Part shown: piece by piece, positions 11,632-22,957 of the stretch
Numbering within the stretch: position 1 is the stretch's first letter
Layout: the number at the start of each line of letters is the position of its first letter
Assembly (NCBI GenBank): GCA_020744225.1
Contig: JAGMWG010000003.1
Span: 868,001-932,000, forward strand
DNA length: 64,000 bases
Source of the DNA: Paraphoma chrysanthemicola
Lineage: Eukaryota > Ascomycota > Dothideomycetes > Pleosporales > Phaeosphaeriaceae
Direction of reading: 5' to 3'
Position numbers and translations under genes: made by a program
The notes under the pieces: generated by a model
Database searches by the model: none
The model's input: the letters and a program-made list of their open reading frames with translations, nothing else
Told to the model about the DNA's origin: nothing

Positions 11632-12419
11632 ATGCACGCCCAGAACAATCCCACACGATCGTGCACACCGCGATCCAGACCAATCCCCTTTCCGGACATC
11701 CCGGCACCCACACCGAAACACTATCGCGATCGAGCCATCGCCATCCAAGATGTACAGTCCTCGACACCCTGCGTGCAAAACTGCTCCTTTGGGGTCTCCG
11801 CGGACGCAAGGTCTGGTCTAGAACCGACGATGCTGCGAGACTCTAAGGGGCCCGGAGGACTTCGCCTTTGAGATGGTACAGGGGTGTGTATCTACAGCAG
11901 ACGAGTTCGCACGGGATGCAGATTTGCGTTGCGCGAGGAATGAATGGGCATGGTATTGGAATTGGCATGGAGACCGTAATGGGACGATTGGGAAGACGTG
12001 GGAGTCGTCATGCCGAGCAATCGGCCACCAGCAGGGTACGGCGTGTTCTGATGTCTGACCGAATACGAGGCGTGTCAGAAGGTAGCCTCAGGAGTCAGAT
12101 ACCCTGATGATCAGTGGCGATCGTCGTGAAGGCGAATCCGAGCGAACGTATCCACAAGGCCGCGCAAATGCACGCGGCATCAGCGGCGCGGTATGACGGC
12201 ACAGGTCCGCAAAAAAACTTCGACGAGTTCGTCTTGGTGAAGCTGGCCGTCTCATGTATGGCTACGGACAATGTGGCCGTGGGGCTAGTGGAGAATCGCA
12301 TGCCTGCAGTGATCGATGAGATATGGGAGCATGGGAGTGGTGGAGCTAGGCTGCATGGAGGGGGTGGAGCGGAGACAGAACTCGGCTGCTTTGGGTGCGT
12401 GCGTACAACGTGGGGATAA
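11632..12419 (+). CDS. Possible spliced gene of unknown function (three exons)
   Basis: I do not recognise this product. Three coding-like segments can be joined in frame: 11632-11810, 11848-12035 and 12115-12419, about 223 residues. The second intron (12036-12114, 79 bp) is convincing: donor GTACGG, branch-like CTGAC, acceptor ATCAG, and the frame is kept. The first intron would be only 37 bp with a weak GTCTGG donor, so exon 1 is doubtful. The third segment has G/C-rich third codon positions and a normal amino-acid mixture, unlike the shadow frames around it, which is the main reason for calling a gene. The N-terminal segment is Pro-rich and the middle one rich in Trp and Cys. It converges with SMC3, ending 207 bp from that stop codon. 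Confidence 0.3.
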
Positions 12420-12626
12420 ACGCATTGGGATGTGTATGTGAACGAGTAATCATGGGGTGACGAGCTTGGCATGTCAAGGTGCGAAGGACTCGATTGCTTG
12501 CTTGGTAACATACCCATGGTATAGACACGAACGCCCGGCTTCATACTCGTGACATGACTGACCTTGTAAACCTCCAGATGAATCCACCTTCTGAAAGCAC
12601 AGAAAGCGACAACATCCAGTTCTCCT

Positions 12627-15600
12627 CTACGCCTTTTGCATGCCCTCGACGAAGTCAAGAGCAGCCTCCCGCTCGACGACGTCGATGCTACTCGTTTTGT
12701 TCGAGTAGCTAACTCCATAACATCGATCTGCGACAAGCACCATTTCAGGCCTGAAAGTGGTGCAGATAAATTGTCCGCCGCCGTCACCACTACGTCCACC
12801 TTGTCCACTCAGCTTCTTCAGCATCTCAGCAACAGCAGTACGGTACTGCGCGTCGAGATTGGCATCGATCTCGTCGAAGAGGTAGAATGGCGCTGGATCG
12901 CACTTCTGGATCGCAAAGATGAGGGCAAGCGCGCAGAGTGATTTCTGTCCACCGGACAGTTGCGAGATGCGTTGCTGCTCATCGTGTTTCGAGTTGAATG
13001 AAACAGCAATTGACACGCCTGTGTACTCTGCGACTTTGCTGCCCTTCTTTGCCTGCGTCTCCTCTTCGTTATCACTGCCGCTTTCATCATCGTCGGCTCG
13101 ACCACGAACATCAGCATCTGACCGGCGGTTGATGATGAGACGACCCTGACCAATCGGGACAAGTTGCTGAAAAACTTCCTTAAAGGCTTGGGCAACCTGC
13201 CGGAAGGTTCGCGCGATGGCTTCGTCCTTGCGCTGATCGAGCACGTCGATGAGGTTCTCAATTGACTTCCGCGAGCTGTCAAGCTCAACACGGCGGTCCG
13301 TGAGAGTTTTGCGTTGACGCGTGAAGTTCTCGTATTGCTCGAATGCTTTCTTGTTGACGTGAGCGAATTGCTTTTGCGCAGCCGTGACCTTCGTAAGCTC
13401 TTTGGCGACCTTGATGTCATTAGCATGTGCTGCTGAACAGTTCCTGCTTTTGTACTTACTTTGGTGGCATCCCATCGCGCATACTTGCGGTTGACATCCT
13501 CAGGCAAGGTTCCGAGATTACGAATCTCGCGCTTGACATCGGCAAGTTGCTCTGTAAATCTACTTCGGTCGGTGTCTTTCCTCACCATTTGCAGTTCCTG
13601 CTTCTCCATGGCCTTTGCAAGCTGGCGATTGCTGGCCTCCTTCTCGGCTCTTGACTGTTCTAATTCGACGAGCTGTGATTGGATCTCCTCGATTTGTGCG
13701 TCGGTTTGTTGGATCTGCTGGTCAATGGCCGCGATGGATCGATTCACTGTTTCAAGTGCTCGCTCACGTTCTTTCACTTGAGTTGACTGGCTGGTCGATC
13801 CTGCGCCGGTTTGCTGAGCCAAGAGACTGTCAAGCTCTGGCTGCAGGTTTTCGTTCAGATCGAGCTCAGCTTCAACCTTCTGGGTCTGTAGGGCTGCTCG
13901 CTCTTCCTTGATGCGCGCATGCTGGCGCCTCAAATCTTGAACTGTGCTGGTAAGCGTTACAAGCATCTGCTCTTCGTCTCTGGATAGAGCCTTCTTGAAA
14001 TCAGAAGCAATTTCAGCCTCCCAATCACTCTGCTGCGCGCCAAGCTGGTTGATAGCAGATTGCAGGTCAGCTACGGTCCTTTGCTTCCGCGCAAGTAAGT
14101 CACGGCTATCCTGTAGTGCCTTTTGTTTCACACGAAGCTCTTCTCGCATCGGTCCGTAGCTGTTTTCGCCCCTGTTCTTCTCGTGCTCACGTCTTCGTAC
14201 CTCGCTTTGCGCGTCAGTGAGTTGATGTCGCTTCTCATCATACTCTGCCACAAGATCGTTTTTGCGTTGTTGTAATTCCTCATATTGTGTGCGGGCTTCG
14301 ACCACTTTGAGATATGCATTGATCTTGGACTTTGTCGGGTCGTGGAAACCTCCTCGATACTGACCCTTCCGCGACGCATTGTCACCATCTGGTGTATATG
14401 CTCGAACGTTGTACTGCTTGGCATTGCTTTTGCAAGCATCGAGCGTCGGGCAGACAACGATTTTCGCAAAGACGTGCCTGAATGCAGCTGCATACCGACT
14501 GTCATAGCCCAGCTTTGGAAGCAACGGCTGCATGTCGCCTTTGGTTGGCAGGCTCAGATCTGGGGCGTGTACGCGATTGAGAGGGATGAATGTTAGCCGT
14601 CCACCTTTGTCCTTGATGAGTCTGTCAATCAATTTGCTGGAGACATCATCGTTGTCAACAACCACGTTGAACAATGCGCCCTCCGCAGCATTCTCGGTGA
14701 CGGATCTGTATGCTTCCGGGACTTGGAGCAGATCAGCTATGGTGCCGTGAACGCCTGGTATTGCTCCATCCCTCTGGTATCGTCGCAGGGACTCCAGACC
14801 ACGACTTGTTCCGTGATCGAGTAGGCGGGAGAAGAAGTTTTCCGCTTTGCGCAGCTCGTCTTGTGCATTCGTGAGCTGCGAGTTCACTCGATTCTGGTCT
14901 CGAAGCAGACTGGTCTGTTCATCGTACAGCGCTCGCTGTGCGTCCTTCGCCTTCTCGACTTTTGCAGCTAGGCTGACACCAGCATCACCTTCGCTTTCGA
15001 TCGTTGATCGCAGCTCAAATATCTCGCCTTCGAGACGCTCGATATCAGTCTGAAGCTCCACAATCTCCTCGTTCGTTTGCATCAGTACAGCCTTCCTGCG
15101 ACTGAGATCGCCGTTGGCTTCCTCGATTTGTGCACGCAATGCATCGTCACGCTGGCGCTTGTTGCTATAGAAAGCCGTGCGACCCTGCTTCTCTTCAAGG
15201 CGCTTTCTTTGGCCTTCCGCTTCCAGCAATTGTGACCTCACCGCTTCTTCCTCTTTTTGCTTCGCCGTGTATTGAGGCAGCAAACGTTTGAGCTCTTCCT
15301 CACGAGCGCGGATCTGTTGCTGTATGCTTTTGATTTGTGCGTCACGGGCGCGCTTCGACTTCTGGGCACTCGACTGGCCGTCTTGCAGCGACTTGAGCTC
15401 CAGCTCAATCTTTGCCTTCTCTAGTGTGGCTGACTTGCGGTCGTTCTCATATTGCACCCGATCCTGGCGCTGTATGTCCAGTTCGCCGCGCCGCTTGTTA
15501 ATGTCCGTTTCGATCTGTGCAATTTCGTTCTCGTTTTGCATGAAGACGGCCTCGTTGGTTTCGCGCATTTCGCGGCCCTGGTTCTCGAGCATGTCGATGT

Positions 15601-16375
15601 TGTCTATGCGCGCCTGAAGATCCTCCTCTTCGCGCGACTTCATGGTGTACATGAGCGATCGCCGTTCCCGGTCGTTCTTGCTCCATGCCTCCAGCTCCTC
15701 CTTCTCACCCTCGAGCTCGTCAAGGCGCTCGTTGATGGTTGCGACCACGGTGTCGATGGTGCTGCACTTGCTGTCCGTCTCGCCCAGAAGCTTCAGACTG
15801 TCAGCACGTCGCGTCTCGTACACATTGGAGCCGGAAATCTCCTTCAGCAGCTTGAGACGCTCCGAGTCCTTCATGTTGGTGAGGGCGGTGACACGCCCTT
15901 GTGGCACAATGTAGTATGGGTTGGATCGCGAAAAGCCGGCGGATTCGAGGATCTGCATAACCTCTGCCTTGGTGGCATTCTTGCGGTTGACAGAGTATTC
16001 GTCCTTCTTTGCGCCAATGGTGCGGCGCAGGTAGAACTCTGGCTTGCCCGTCTGAAAGCGGTCCTCGGTGTTGTCAAAGCACACCTCCACATATGCCGAC
16101 ATCACAGCCGAGCCCGAGCCTTCGTGAAGGAGAGCCTGGCGCTCCTCGCGGCTGAGGAAGTGGTAGTCGTCGCCCAGAACGAAGCGCACGGCGGCGAAGA
16201 AGTTGCTCTTGCCCGAGCCATTGCGGCCAACGATGACGTTGCAGTTGGGCGAGAAGGGCTCGATTTGCATCTGGTCCTTGTAGCTGCAGTCACGTGTCAG
16301 CAATGCGGGAGGAAACATGCAGCATCGTACTGACCTCTTGAAGCCCTGGATGGTGATCTGCTTGATGTACCCCAT
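12627..16375 (-). CDS. SMC3: Cohesin subunit SMC3
   Basis: This is the structural ATPase that, with SMC1 and the kleisin, forms the cohesin ring holding sister chromatids. Exons on the minus strand are 16335-16375, 13460-16283 and 12627-13409, giving 1215 residues, a normal SMC3 length. Visible parts are the N-terminal MGYIKQITIQGFKSYKDQ, Walker A GRNGSGKSNFF (residues 33-43), the lysine pair 106-107 in GAKKDEY that corresponds to the Eco1-acetylated pair, long coiled coils, a hinge (about 520-660), the ABC signature LSGGQKSL and Walker B PFYLFDEIDANLD. An acidic insert (DDDESGSDNEEE) lies in the C-terminal head. Introns are 51 and 50 bp; the first falls inside codon 14. The ATG at 16375 matches the family start, and upstream frame has no better ATG. 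Confidence 0.97.
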
Positions 16376-17196
16376 CGCGGCGGCGGGGTGCGAGTGTCGC
16401 ACGCAGAGACTCTGGTCTTAGTGGATGTGTGTTCGCGATCCAGAAGTGTGTGCGATCGCGTGCGTGGGGCTCAGGACATGGTGGGGCGATGGTGGTGAGG
16501 GTGAATGTTGCTTTGCGACAATGTCCGGCCCACGACGCGCTTCGCGACGCGCCTTCCCGCCAAGACATTGTGGCCACGCACTGACGATCGACACCCCACA
16601 GCGCTTGTCTTCTACACTCTGTCTATTCACTCCAATGGCCATCAAGCATAGACGTCATCGGCTACTTTGTTGTGCGCGTCTGTGACAGTGCACTCTGCCT
16701 GCTCTGTCGCCATGTCAGGTGACCCATTTGCCTGTTCACGACAATTGGCGGCTGGTGGACGAGCAGAGACGGACTATTGTACCTTCTTGGACAAACACCG
16801 AATGGAGGGTAGTGACACCACCGGAGCTTCCAACCGCGTTGCAAATTAGGTGTCTAAGCTGCTACTCAACTTCGTAGAGATGTCGCGCGTTCGATGCAGC
16901 TGTTACCCACAAACAACCTTGCACTCCGAGTCAGGCGATATCCGATCAACATATCTTCACATTTACATCTTCAACGCCTGTTATGATTACTCGTGGTGGC
17001 AGTAAATGTTGATGACACGCGCTGACTAATTTTCAACGAGTCCAGGAAAAGCAATACCTGACCAATGTAGACTGGTGTCGTTGCACGAGAAAGCCATGAT
17101 GCAGGCGATCTATTCTCAATATCTAATCTGTTCATACAACATATAAGGAGCCTTGTTGCAATTCCTGTCGTGGATGCCTTTTCTCTCAAGACCAAA
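16376..17196. other. Divergent intergenic region SMC3 / amidohydrolase
   Basis: About 820 bp between divergently transcribed genes, so it should contain both promoters. No additional gene or repeat was recognised. Confidence 0.45.
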
Positions 17197-18529
17197 ATGA
17201 GGAAAAACACTCTTGTTCTTGCTTTGTCCGCCCTGTTTTACACCGTGACTTCTACCCATGATAGACATGCCATTGTCGCGGCTGCTGAAGCAGGCATGTA
17301 AAACCAAAAGAGATCTCAAACTGATTCTGACAATACTAGATGGTATCGATCTCAACATTCTTCCATTCGCGTCCGTCGCGCTCGACTCAATAGAAGCATT
17401 GCAGACCCCTGTAGTAATCCCAGCAGCGTTGCAAAATTCTACTAGAATTGATGTACACTGTACGTACTTCGCCCCGAGAAATTATTTTACTCATGTCCAA
17501 TCCGCTACCCAGCACACGTCGTGCCATCATGGTTCCGCACTCTCGTCCCAGTGACCGGCGGTACTCCAACGCCGAATTGGACTGTCGAAGCCCACTTCGC
17601 ACTCATGGCCAGCCTGAAGATAAGGCGCAGTATCGCCATGATTTCCGCTCCAGGAAGCACAGCATTCGCGGGTGATTCTGCAAAATCCATCGCTCTAGCA
17701 CGCTTGCTAAACGAGTATCTCGCTGCCCTGTCACGCGTCTACCCAGACTACTTCTCCTTCTACGCCACTGTTCCACTGCCGTACACGAACGCCGCAATCA
17801 CCGAGGCCAACTACGCCCTCAACAGTCTCAACGCCTCAGCTATTGGTCTCTTCAGCAATTACGAATCCCTCTACCTTGGTAATCTGCTTTTCACCCCGTT
17901 TTTCCAGTCCATCAACACCCGCACCAATACAAGCACTTCGTCCATCCTATTTGTACACCCAAACGCGCCCTGTCTCCGCCTCGCCGATAACACACTTATT
18001 CCCGCCAATCCAACACTCTACCTGACAGGCACGGTTGAGTTTTACTTTGAAACCGCACGCACGTTCATGGATCTGAGTCTCAGCCGCACGCTCGTGAACT
18101 TTACGAATTTGAACTGGATCGTGCCGCATGCTGGGGGCTCGTTTCCTAGTATTATTTCGCGCTCCTTGACGACGACGAGCGAAGTCATACGGAATGGTAA
18201 TTTCGATGCATATCGCAGACGACTGTGGTGGGATACGTGAGTTCCCCTCTTTTCCTTCACATACCACATGAAACGATTTGGCATGGAGTGTGCGTGCTGA
18301 TAGGTGTAGTGCTGGTCCGACGTTCCCGTTCCAAGTCCAGGGTTTGTTGGGGTACAACATTTCGAAAGAGAGGATTGTGTACGGGACAGACTTCCCGTAT
18401 ATCCCCGTACCGAACAATGCAGCGTATGTGGCGAGTACGCAGGGAATTGAGAATGCGACGTTTTTGAGTGGGGAGGAGAAGCATGGAATATTCTCGGGCA
18501 ATGCGAGGAAGTTGTTTGGGTTGGCGTGA
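17197..18529 (+). CDS. Secreted amidohydrolase-2 family protein (ACMSD/6-MSA decarboxylase-like)
   Basis: A metal-dependent TIM-barrel hydrolase or decarboxylase of the amidohydrolase-2 (PF04909 type) family. Exons read 17197-17293, 17340-17459, 17513-18236 and 18310-18529, giving 386 residues. The first intron has a GC donor (CAG|GCATGT) and acceptor ACTAG; only this choice keeps the frame. Metal-binding motifs are IDVHSHVVP with the HxH pair (residues 72 and 74), ILFVHPNAP, IVPHAGGSF and the terminal GTDFPY aspartate. The N-terminus (MRKNTLVLALSALFY) looks like a signal peptide and several N-x-S/T sites follow, so the protein is probably secreted, which is unusual among its decarboxylase relatives. 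The substrate is unknown; a nonoxidative aromatic decarboxylation is one family reaction. Confidence 0.85.
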
Positions 18530-18651
18530 AGTTTCGTTGCGCGCTATGGTGCGTAGGCTCCCTGCCGTGTTGAAGTGAGATGACAGGTTGGGTGGATCGC
18601 CTCCTTCTCCGGAGAGACTCTTTTAAATCGCAACCATGTGACTGGATATCC

Positions 18652-20109
18652 TTAAGGTACTAACGCTTTTGTGAATGTATCGGAGCATTGTTCCGTGGGA
18701 ACAGGGTCGTTGTATCCATTCCGAGGAGTCTTTCGCTCAATTTGTGTCCTTGTAGCCAAGTGTCGGTGCATGCAATCGACGACTAGCGTTGTTATGCCTC
18801 TCAATCCTTTGTTGTCCCAGCGTTGAAAGTACTCGACTGCTTTTTTTCGCTGCTCTACTCTTGGGCCATGCAATGCAACCAGTAGCAGCGGCGCAGCCAT
18901 GCGCATGTATGCGCATCCGATGAGGTGCGTCTCCATGTGGTGAGCGACATCTAGGATACTTTGGTGATGTTCTGCCGCATCTAATTGGCATGGCAAAGTG
19001 ATCGGAGAAAGTAGGCCGAGGAGGATGCGAGTTGCGCTAAAGTACGCACACACGAGGGCGGTGAAGGCGTCGCGGTATCGTGTGGTATTGGTGTCGATGT
19101 CGCGCCAGATTATTTGTTCATTGTGAAAAGAAGCCGTGAGTTCGTACTCGGTCCAGAGGTCTTCGACAGCTGTCTCAACGCTTGTGGCTTCTTCGACTTT
19201 GAGTCGCTGTTGAGTCTGCGTACTTTGTAACTCGCTGTACACATCGGCTAGGGTTGTGAAGTGTGTCACCAGTCTTTGGAATATCGGTAGCTCATCATAG
19301 GTAAGAGCATCATGGAGTACTTTCTTGATATCCACGGGCGCCTTTTGGCCCTGCGAGGTCAATTGCACAAAAGCCATTTGTGTTCGTAGATGAAAGAAAA
19401 TCTGACACAGCACTCCATCCGTACATTGCTTTGGGTTGGTTGCCTCAAACATCTTGGCGGCTCCGTAGATATGCGATCGATAGGCGTCGGCATTGGTAGC
19501 TTGCATGGCCTCGAAGAAGCTGAACAGCACACTTGTCGAGATCATGTGAACGGTGACCCCAGCTTTGGCGGTACGAGAGCGTGCAAGAAATCGACCATGA
19601 GTCTGTATAGCACGCCCGTACAAGTCGCGCGCATGGTGAGTGAGTGATGGATTGTCGGTCTCAATGGCACAGAAGGAGGATGCAGTGGCTTGTACTGCTA
19701 GCGTGAGTGCTCCGTTCGTGCCGTCAACGGAGAGCTGCGGGAGTCGATGGAGCCAAGACGATCTATTGCGGATATCCTTGCCATCGCCCTGAGAGGTGAA
19801 GTACGCTAAGAAGCGTGCGTAGAAAGCTTCCGTAACTATGAACTGTTCTGATATTGTGTTGATGTAAGATGCGTGCCGTGGCTCTGCCTGAGCCTCCCAA
19901 ATCAAGCCTTGGGATTGCTGCGAGCACTTCTTCTTCCGCTTTTGCATTCCGTGTCGCGCCGTGCCGGTCATGTCAACGATCAAAGGACCGTCGTCCATTC
20001 CAGGGCATTTTCGGCCGTGCCGTGCGCACATCAAGCAGTGAGGAAGTGTAGCGTCGCATTTGATACGCTTCTTGCGACAAGTCGCGCAGGATCTAGTTCG
20101 TGGGGCCAT
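18652..20109 (-). CDS. Zn(II)2Cys6 fungal transcription factor
   Basis: A single-exon gene of 485 residues. The binuclear zinc cluster is at the very N-terminus: CATCRKKRIKCD followed by CLMCARHGRKC (CX2CX6C-X6-CX2CX6C), with the usual basic residues between cysteines 2 and 3. The remainder resembles the fungal-specific 'middle homology' region of small Zn2Cys6 regulators, with helical segments but no further motif. It is a nuclear regulator of unknown targets. The frame stays open upstream to an ATG at 20265, but MAPRTRSCATC at 20109 is the usual start of this class, so I prefer it. It converges with the amidohydrolase gene, ending 122 bp from that stop. Confidence 0.87.
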   Translation of the reverse strand: MAPRTRSCATCRKKRIKCDATLPHCLMCARHGRKCPGMDDGPLIVDMTGTARHGMQKRKKKCSQQSQGLIWEAQAEPRHASYINTISEQFIVTEAFYARFLAYFTSQGDGKDIRNRSSWLHRLPQLSVDGTNGALTLAVQATASSFCAIETDNPSLTHHARDLYGRAIQTHGRFLARSRTAKAGVTVHMISTSVLFSFFEAMQATNADAYRSHIYGAAKMFEATNPKQCTDGVLCQIFFHLRTQMAFVQLTSQGQKAPVDIKKVLHDALTYDELPIFQRLVTHFTTLADVYSELQSTQTQQRLKVEEATSVETAVEDLWTEYELTASFHNEQIIWRDIDTNTTRYRDAFTALVCAYFSATRILLGLLSPITLPCQLDAAEHHQSILDVAHHMETHLIGCAYMRMAAPLLLVALHGPRVEQRKKAVEYFQRWDNKGLRGITTLVVDCMHRHLATRTQIERKTPRNGYNDPVPTEQCSDTFTKALVP

Positions 20110-20681
20110 GCTTCCCAAGGAGATTGAGATGTCGAGATTGGCATGTTGATGCAAGCCTGATAGTTGGTGCCAAGTCGTGGAGATGATGGAAATGCTGTCA
20201 GCACCTAGTGGGGCGCGCTGAGTGGCAAAACGCGCTAGCGACAGTTTCCTGATTGGGAAACTCATGGTAAGTCAACTATAAAGTACTCTATGGACGTAAT
20301 ATATCTCTTTTTGTGCAGATGTAAATATTTCATCATGGTCATATTTGAGCAAGATAATTTGGTCATCACAATGAGGTACTTGAATGCAAGATACCTGGGT
20401 ATCTACGGTGTACAGGAAATGCTCGTGGAAGTCTAGGCACCTACCTTCACGGGGAGTCGGCCCGACTCTCTGTGAAAACAGCCGGTCATGTTGGGGTCTC
20501 TTTTGATAAATTCATTGGGCGTAAGAAAAAACTCCGTGAGCTGCTCGCGTGCTACGAGGGATCGCTGTTTGTCCTCTTCCGGGGGTCGTGGTCAGAATCG
20601 AGAATCTACAGCTTCGAAATTATATACCTGCCCAGGCGGATTTCTTCAGACTCTTCAGAAGCATTGCGCCTGGTCAGCGTA
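20110..20681. other. Intergenic before the frameshifted hypothetical gene
   Basis: Promoter region of the Zn2Cys6 gene plus sequence upstream of 20682. The coding frame of the next gene is open back to 20472 without an ATG. Confidence 0.35.
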
Positions 20682-21628
20682 ATGCATCGCGTTGCGAGTT
20701 CTTGTGAGAACATGCTTTCTGCAGCTGTCCGTGCTCTTGTCATCCACGAGTATCTTCTGCTCGAGCGACAAGCCGGCCGACTTAGCACACGTCGCCATGA
20801 TGACAAGTATGGAAACCGGTGCTGCGTGTGGGAGTACCCGAAGACACTGATTGCATGTGACAACCAGGATTCGACAACGTTCCCTCCTCCGAAAACAGCA
20901 CGAACTCCTCAGGGCTGGCTCCCAACTCTTACTTTCACCAGCAAACCAATGCCTGGTGAGGTGACGGTCCACATGCTTCGAGGAACAGAGCGATTCGATC
21001 TGAAGTACATCAAGAACGAAAACAGCTTCAAGATTGCGACGTGGCTTCGCCAGTTCATCGCTGCCATTCCTGGTAATGACGGATTTACGGCGGTGAAATA
21101 TCTGAACTTTCCGCATATGCACTGGTTCGACACCAATCGCGATCCACCAGCGCCTGAAAACCCGAGCGTTGAGCTTATGGTTGCGTGCAAAAACCTCCGC
21201 AAGGTCGATATGACTTTCCACGCTTCAGTGCTGAGCAAGTCCGCCCCAGATGGAGGTGAGGTGCCAAAGACCGCAGAAGAGCTTGCAGACTTCTACCATT
21301 TTCACCCGATCTTCAACTGCGAGAACCTGCAAGAGGTCTACTTCGATGGCAATTATCGACCACCTCGTTTTGGAGGGGATCCAACACACTTGACCTCGTT
21401 GAATCGACTTGTGAGGGGTGGATCAAGAAAGGCTTCCTCGTGCGCCGCAATCAGGTCGTCAAAGTTGAGGTAGTTCGCCGCTACGGTAGGTGGACGGGCC
21501 GACTTGCGGGCACCGTCATCGAGCTCAGCGACGGGGACATGGAGGAGGTTGCAAAGCTCATCCAGATCTGCAAACGTGCACGGGAAGCCACTGAGTATAA
21601 TGCAGCTGCTATCAGGCAGTCTTCCTAG
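20682..21628 (+). pseudogene. Frameshifted hypothetical gene
   Basis: I do not recognise a named function. From the ATG at 20682 one frame gives a soluble protein with segments such as AVKYLNFPHMHWFDTN and VACKNLRKVDMTFH, in the style of fungal F-box/LRR-like hypotheticals. Near 21390-21410 that frame continues into poor sequence and stops at 21473, while the frame one base earlier carries CEGWIKKGFLVRRNQVVKVE and runs on, in good coding style, to a stop at 21628. There is no room for an intron. A single-base deletion (or a sequencing error) is the simplest explanation. The true start could also lie in an upstream exon. Confidence 0.55.
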
Positions 21629-22210
21629 GACGTATCCAGCCTCGGGTACAAAAGAAGGAATACACATCGTGCATATTGCGTCATTCTATGAAAAATGGCG
21701 GTCTTGACAGAACAAGTTGAGGTGAAGCTTAATTAATCTCAGCATAGATGTGAATGAAAAGCTGCGTAATGATTACCTTACAGTTGTGTCCATAGTGCCG
21801 AAGTGTGAATTGGAAGTCACGGTGGTGAACGCGCCATCATTGGTTTTCTCGCTAACTGTCTCGTCGTGCATCGAACACTCACTACCAGAAAGGGCTATTT
21901 TTGATGCTGATTGTGTGACTATTATCTACGCGTTGAATTTCACATAGCTCCACTCTCATCGAATGTGCGGGATGTTCAGGGGCTCCACGCATCGTGGAAC
22001 CTCACCGACATCCACCGTGCGCTCGAGCTAGAATATACACATCCATCATCACCGATTGCCATGCATAATTATGGGTTTGTGAACTTCTCGAATAAGTCAA
22101 CCAACATGATAGATCCACGTTCCCGTCCTGCTATACCCATTTCGGCTTGAATTGAGCAGCGTCTTTCACTCCTTCTACTCTTGCGAGCCTGCTCAGCACA
22201 GACAGACAGA
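21629..22210. other. Intergenic, no gene seen
   Basis: 582 bp between the frameshifted gene and the 3' end of the hemerythrin-domain gene. It is AT-richer than its neighbours; short open frames here are not convincing. Confidence 0.4.
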
Positions 22211-22957
22211 CTACTTCTTCGATGGATTGGGGCTGATGACACCATCCGGGAACTTGCGGAATAAATCGGCAATATGGTCAATCGGAGCGGCAAGCATGCC
22301 CATGGGACCTTCAAAATAGGGGTTCTCGCCGGCGGCAGGATGGCTACGTGATGGCACGAACATCTTGGTCCTGCCAAAGTTCTTGGCCAAGCTCTCGGAT
22401 GAGCCGCGGTTCTCACTTGAACTCAATGCCTCCTCCAGCGCAGGCAGATCCCGCGATTCTTCCTCCTCAATATGGTGCTCGAGGATCGACCATATCTCCT
22501 TGAGCTTGGGGACGAAGGTCGAGTCTGCTGCGCTCATATTCTGGAACTCCTTCAACAGTTCTTTGACCTGCGTTTTGTCAGCGCGCCAATCGTGATGATG
22601 TAGCAAGGGCAAGCGTGCCTTGTGGTGCTCTTTGCGATCGTGCTCGGCATGCTCCTTGCCCTTGTCGCCCATGTACTTCTCCATGGCCGGATACACAAGC
22701 AGCTCCTCGGCAACGGAGTGGCGTGCTAGCTCCCACGTGAACTGGTTTCCATAACGCGTCTGGTGGTCGATATCGTCTGGGTTGTTGACGATCTCATTGT
22801 AGTACTTCTGGAGTTCGCGATGGTCGTGCGTAATAGCCTCAGAGATGGTCGAGGCTGCGCGTAGTGAAGCAAGTCTGCTGCTAAAGGGTAGGTGAACCAC
22901 CTGTGGCCTCACTGAGGCCCTGGCTAACGGCGTGATGAAGGTGCGTGCTGAAAACAT
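22211..22957 (-). CDS. Hemerythrin HHE-domain protein, probably mitochondrial
   Basis: A single-exon protein of 248 residues that should bind a non-heme di-iron centre. Hemerythrin-type ligands are visible in ITHDHRELQKYYNEI, ARHSVAEELLVYPAME, EHDRKEHHKAR and LEHHIEEEESRDLPALE. The N-terminus (MFSARTFITPLARASVRP) is rich in Arg and Ser without acidic residues, like a mitochondrial presequence. Fungal HHE proteins have been linked to oxygen, nitric oxide or iron handling; the exact role here is unknown. An in-frame ATG at 23008 would add 17 residues before the presequence, so I prefer 22957. It is divergent from the catalase gene, sharing an upstream region. Confidence 0.87.
   Translation of the reverse strand: MFSARTFITPLARASVRPQVVHLPFSSRLASLRAASTISEAITHDHRELQKYYNEIVNNPDDIDHQTRYGNQFTWELARHSVAEELLVYPAMEKYMGDKGKEHAEHDRKEHHKARLPLLHHHDWRADKTQVKELLKEFQNMSAADSTFVPKLKEIWSILEHHIEEEESRDLPALEEALSSSENRGSSESLAKNFGRTKMFVPSRSHPAAGENPYFEGPMGMLAAPIDHIADLFRKFPDGVISPNPSKK

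Noticed and set aside
12095..12808. 237-codon open frame on the minus strand
   Set aside because: It overlaps the SMC3 3' end in another frame and has no domain; the ATP-binding C-terminal head of SMC3 is certain there.
15452..16333. 293-codon open frame on the plus strand
   Set aside because: It is antisense to SMC3 exon 2, whose Walker A region and coiled coil are certain; the open frame follows from SMC3 codon composition.
20110..20265. N-terminal extension of the Zn2Cys6 gene at 18652
   Set aside because: The zinc cluster of this class normally lies at the very N-terminus, and the extra 52 residues look like leader sequence.
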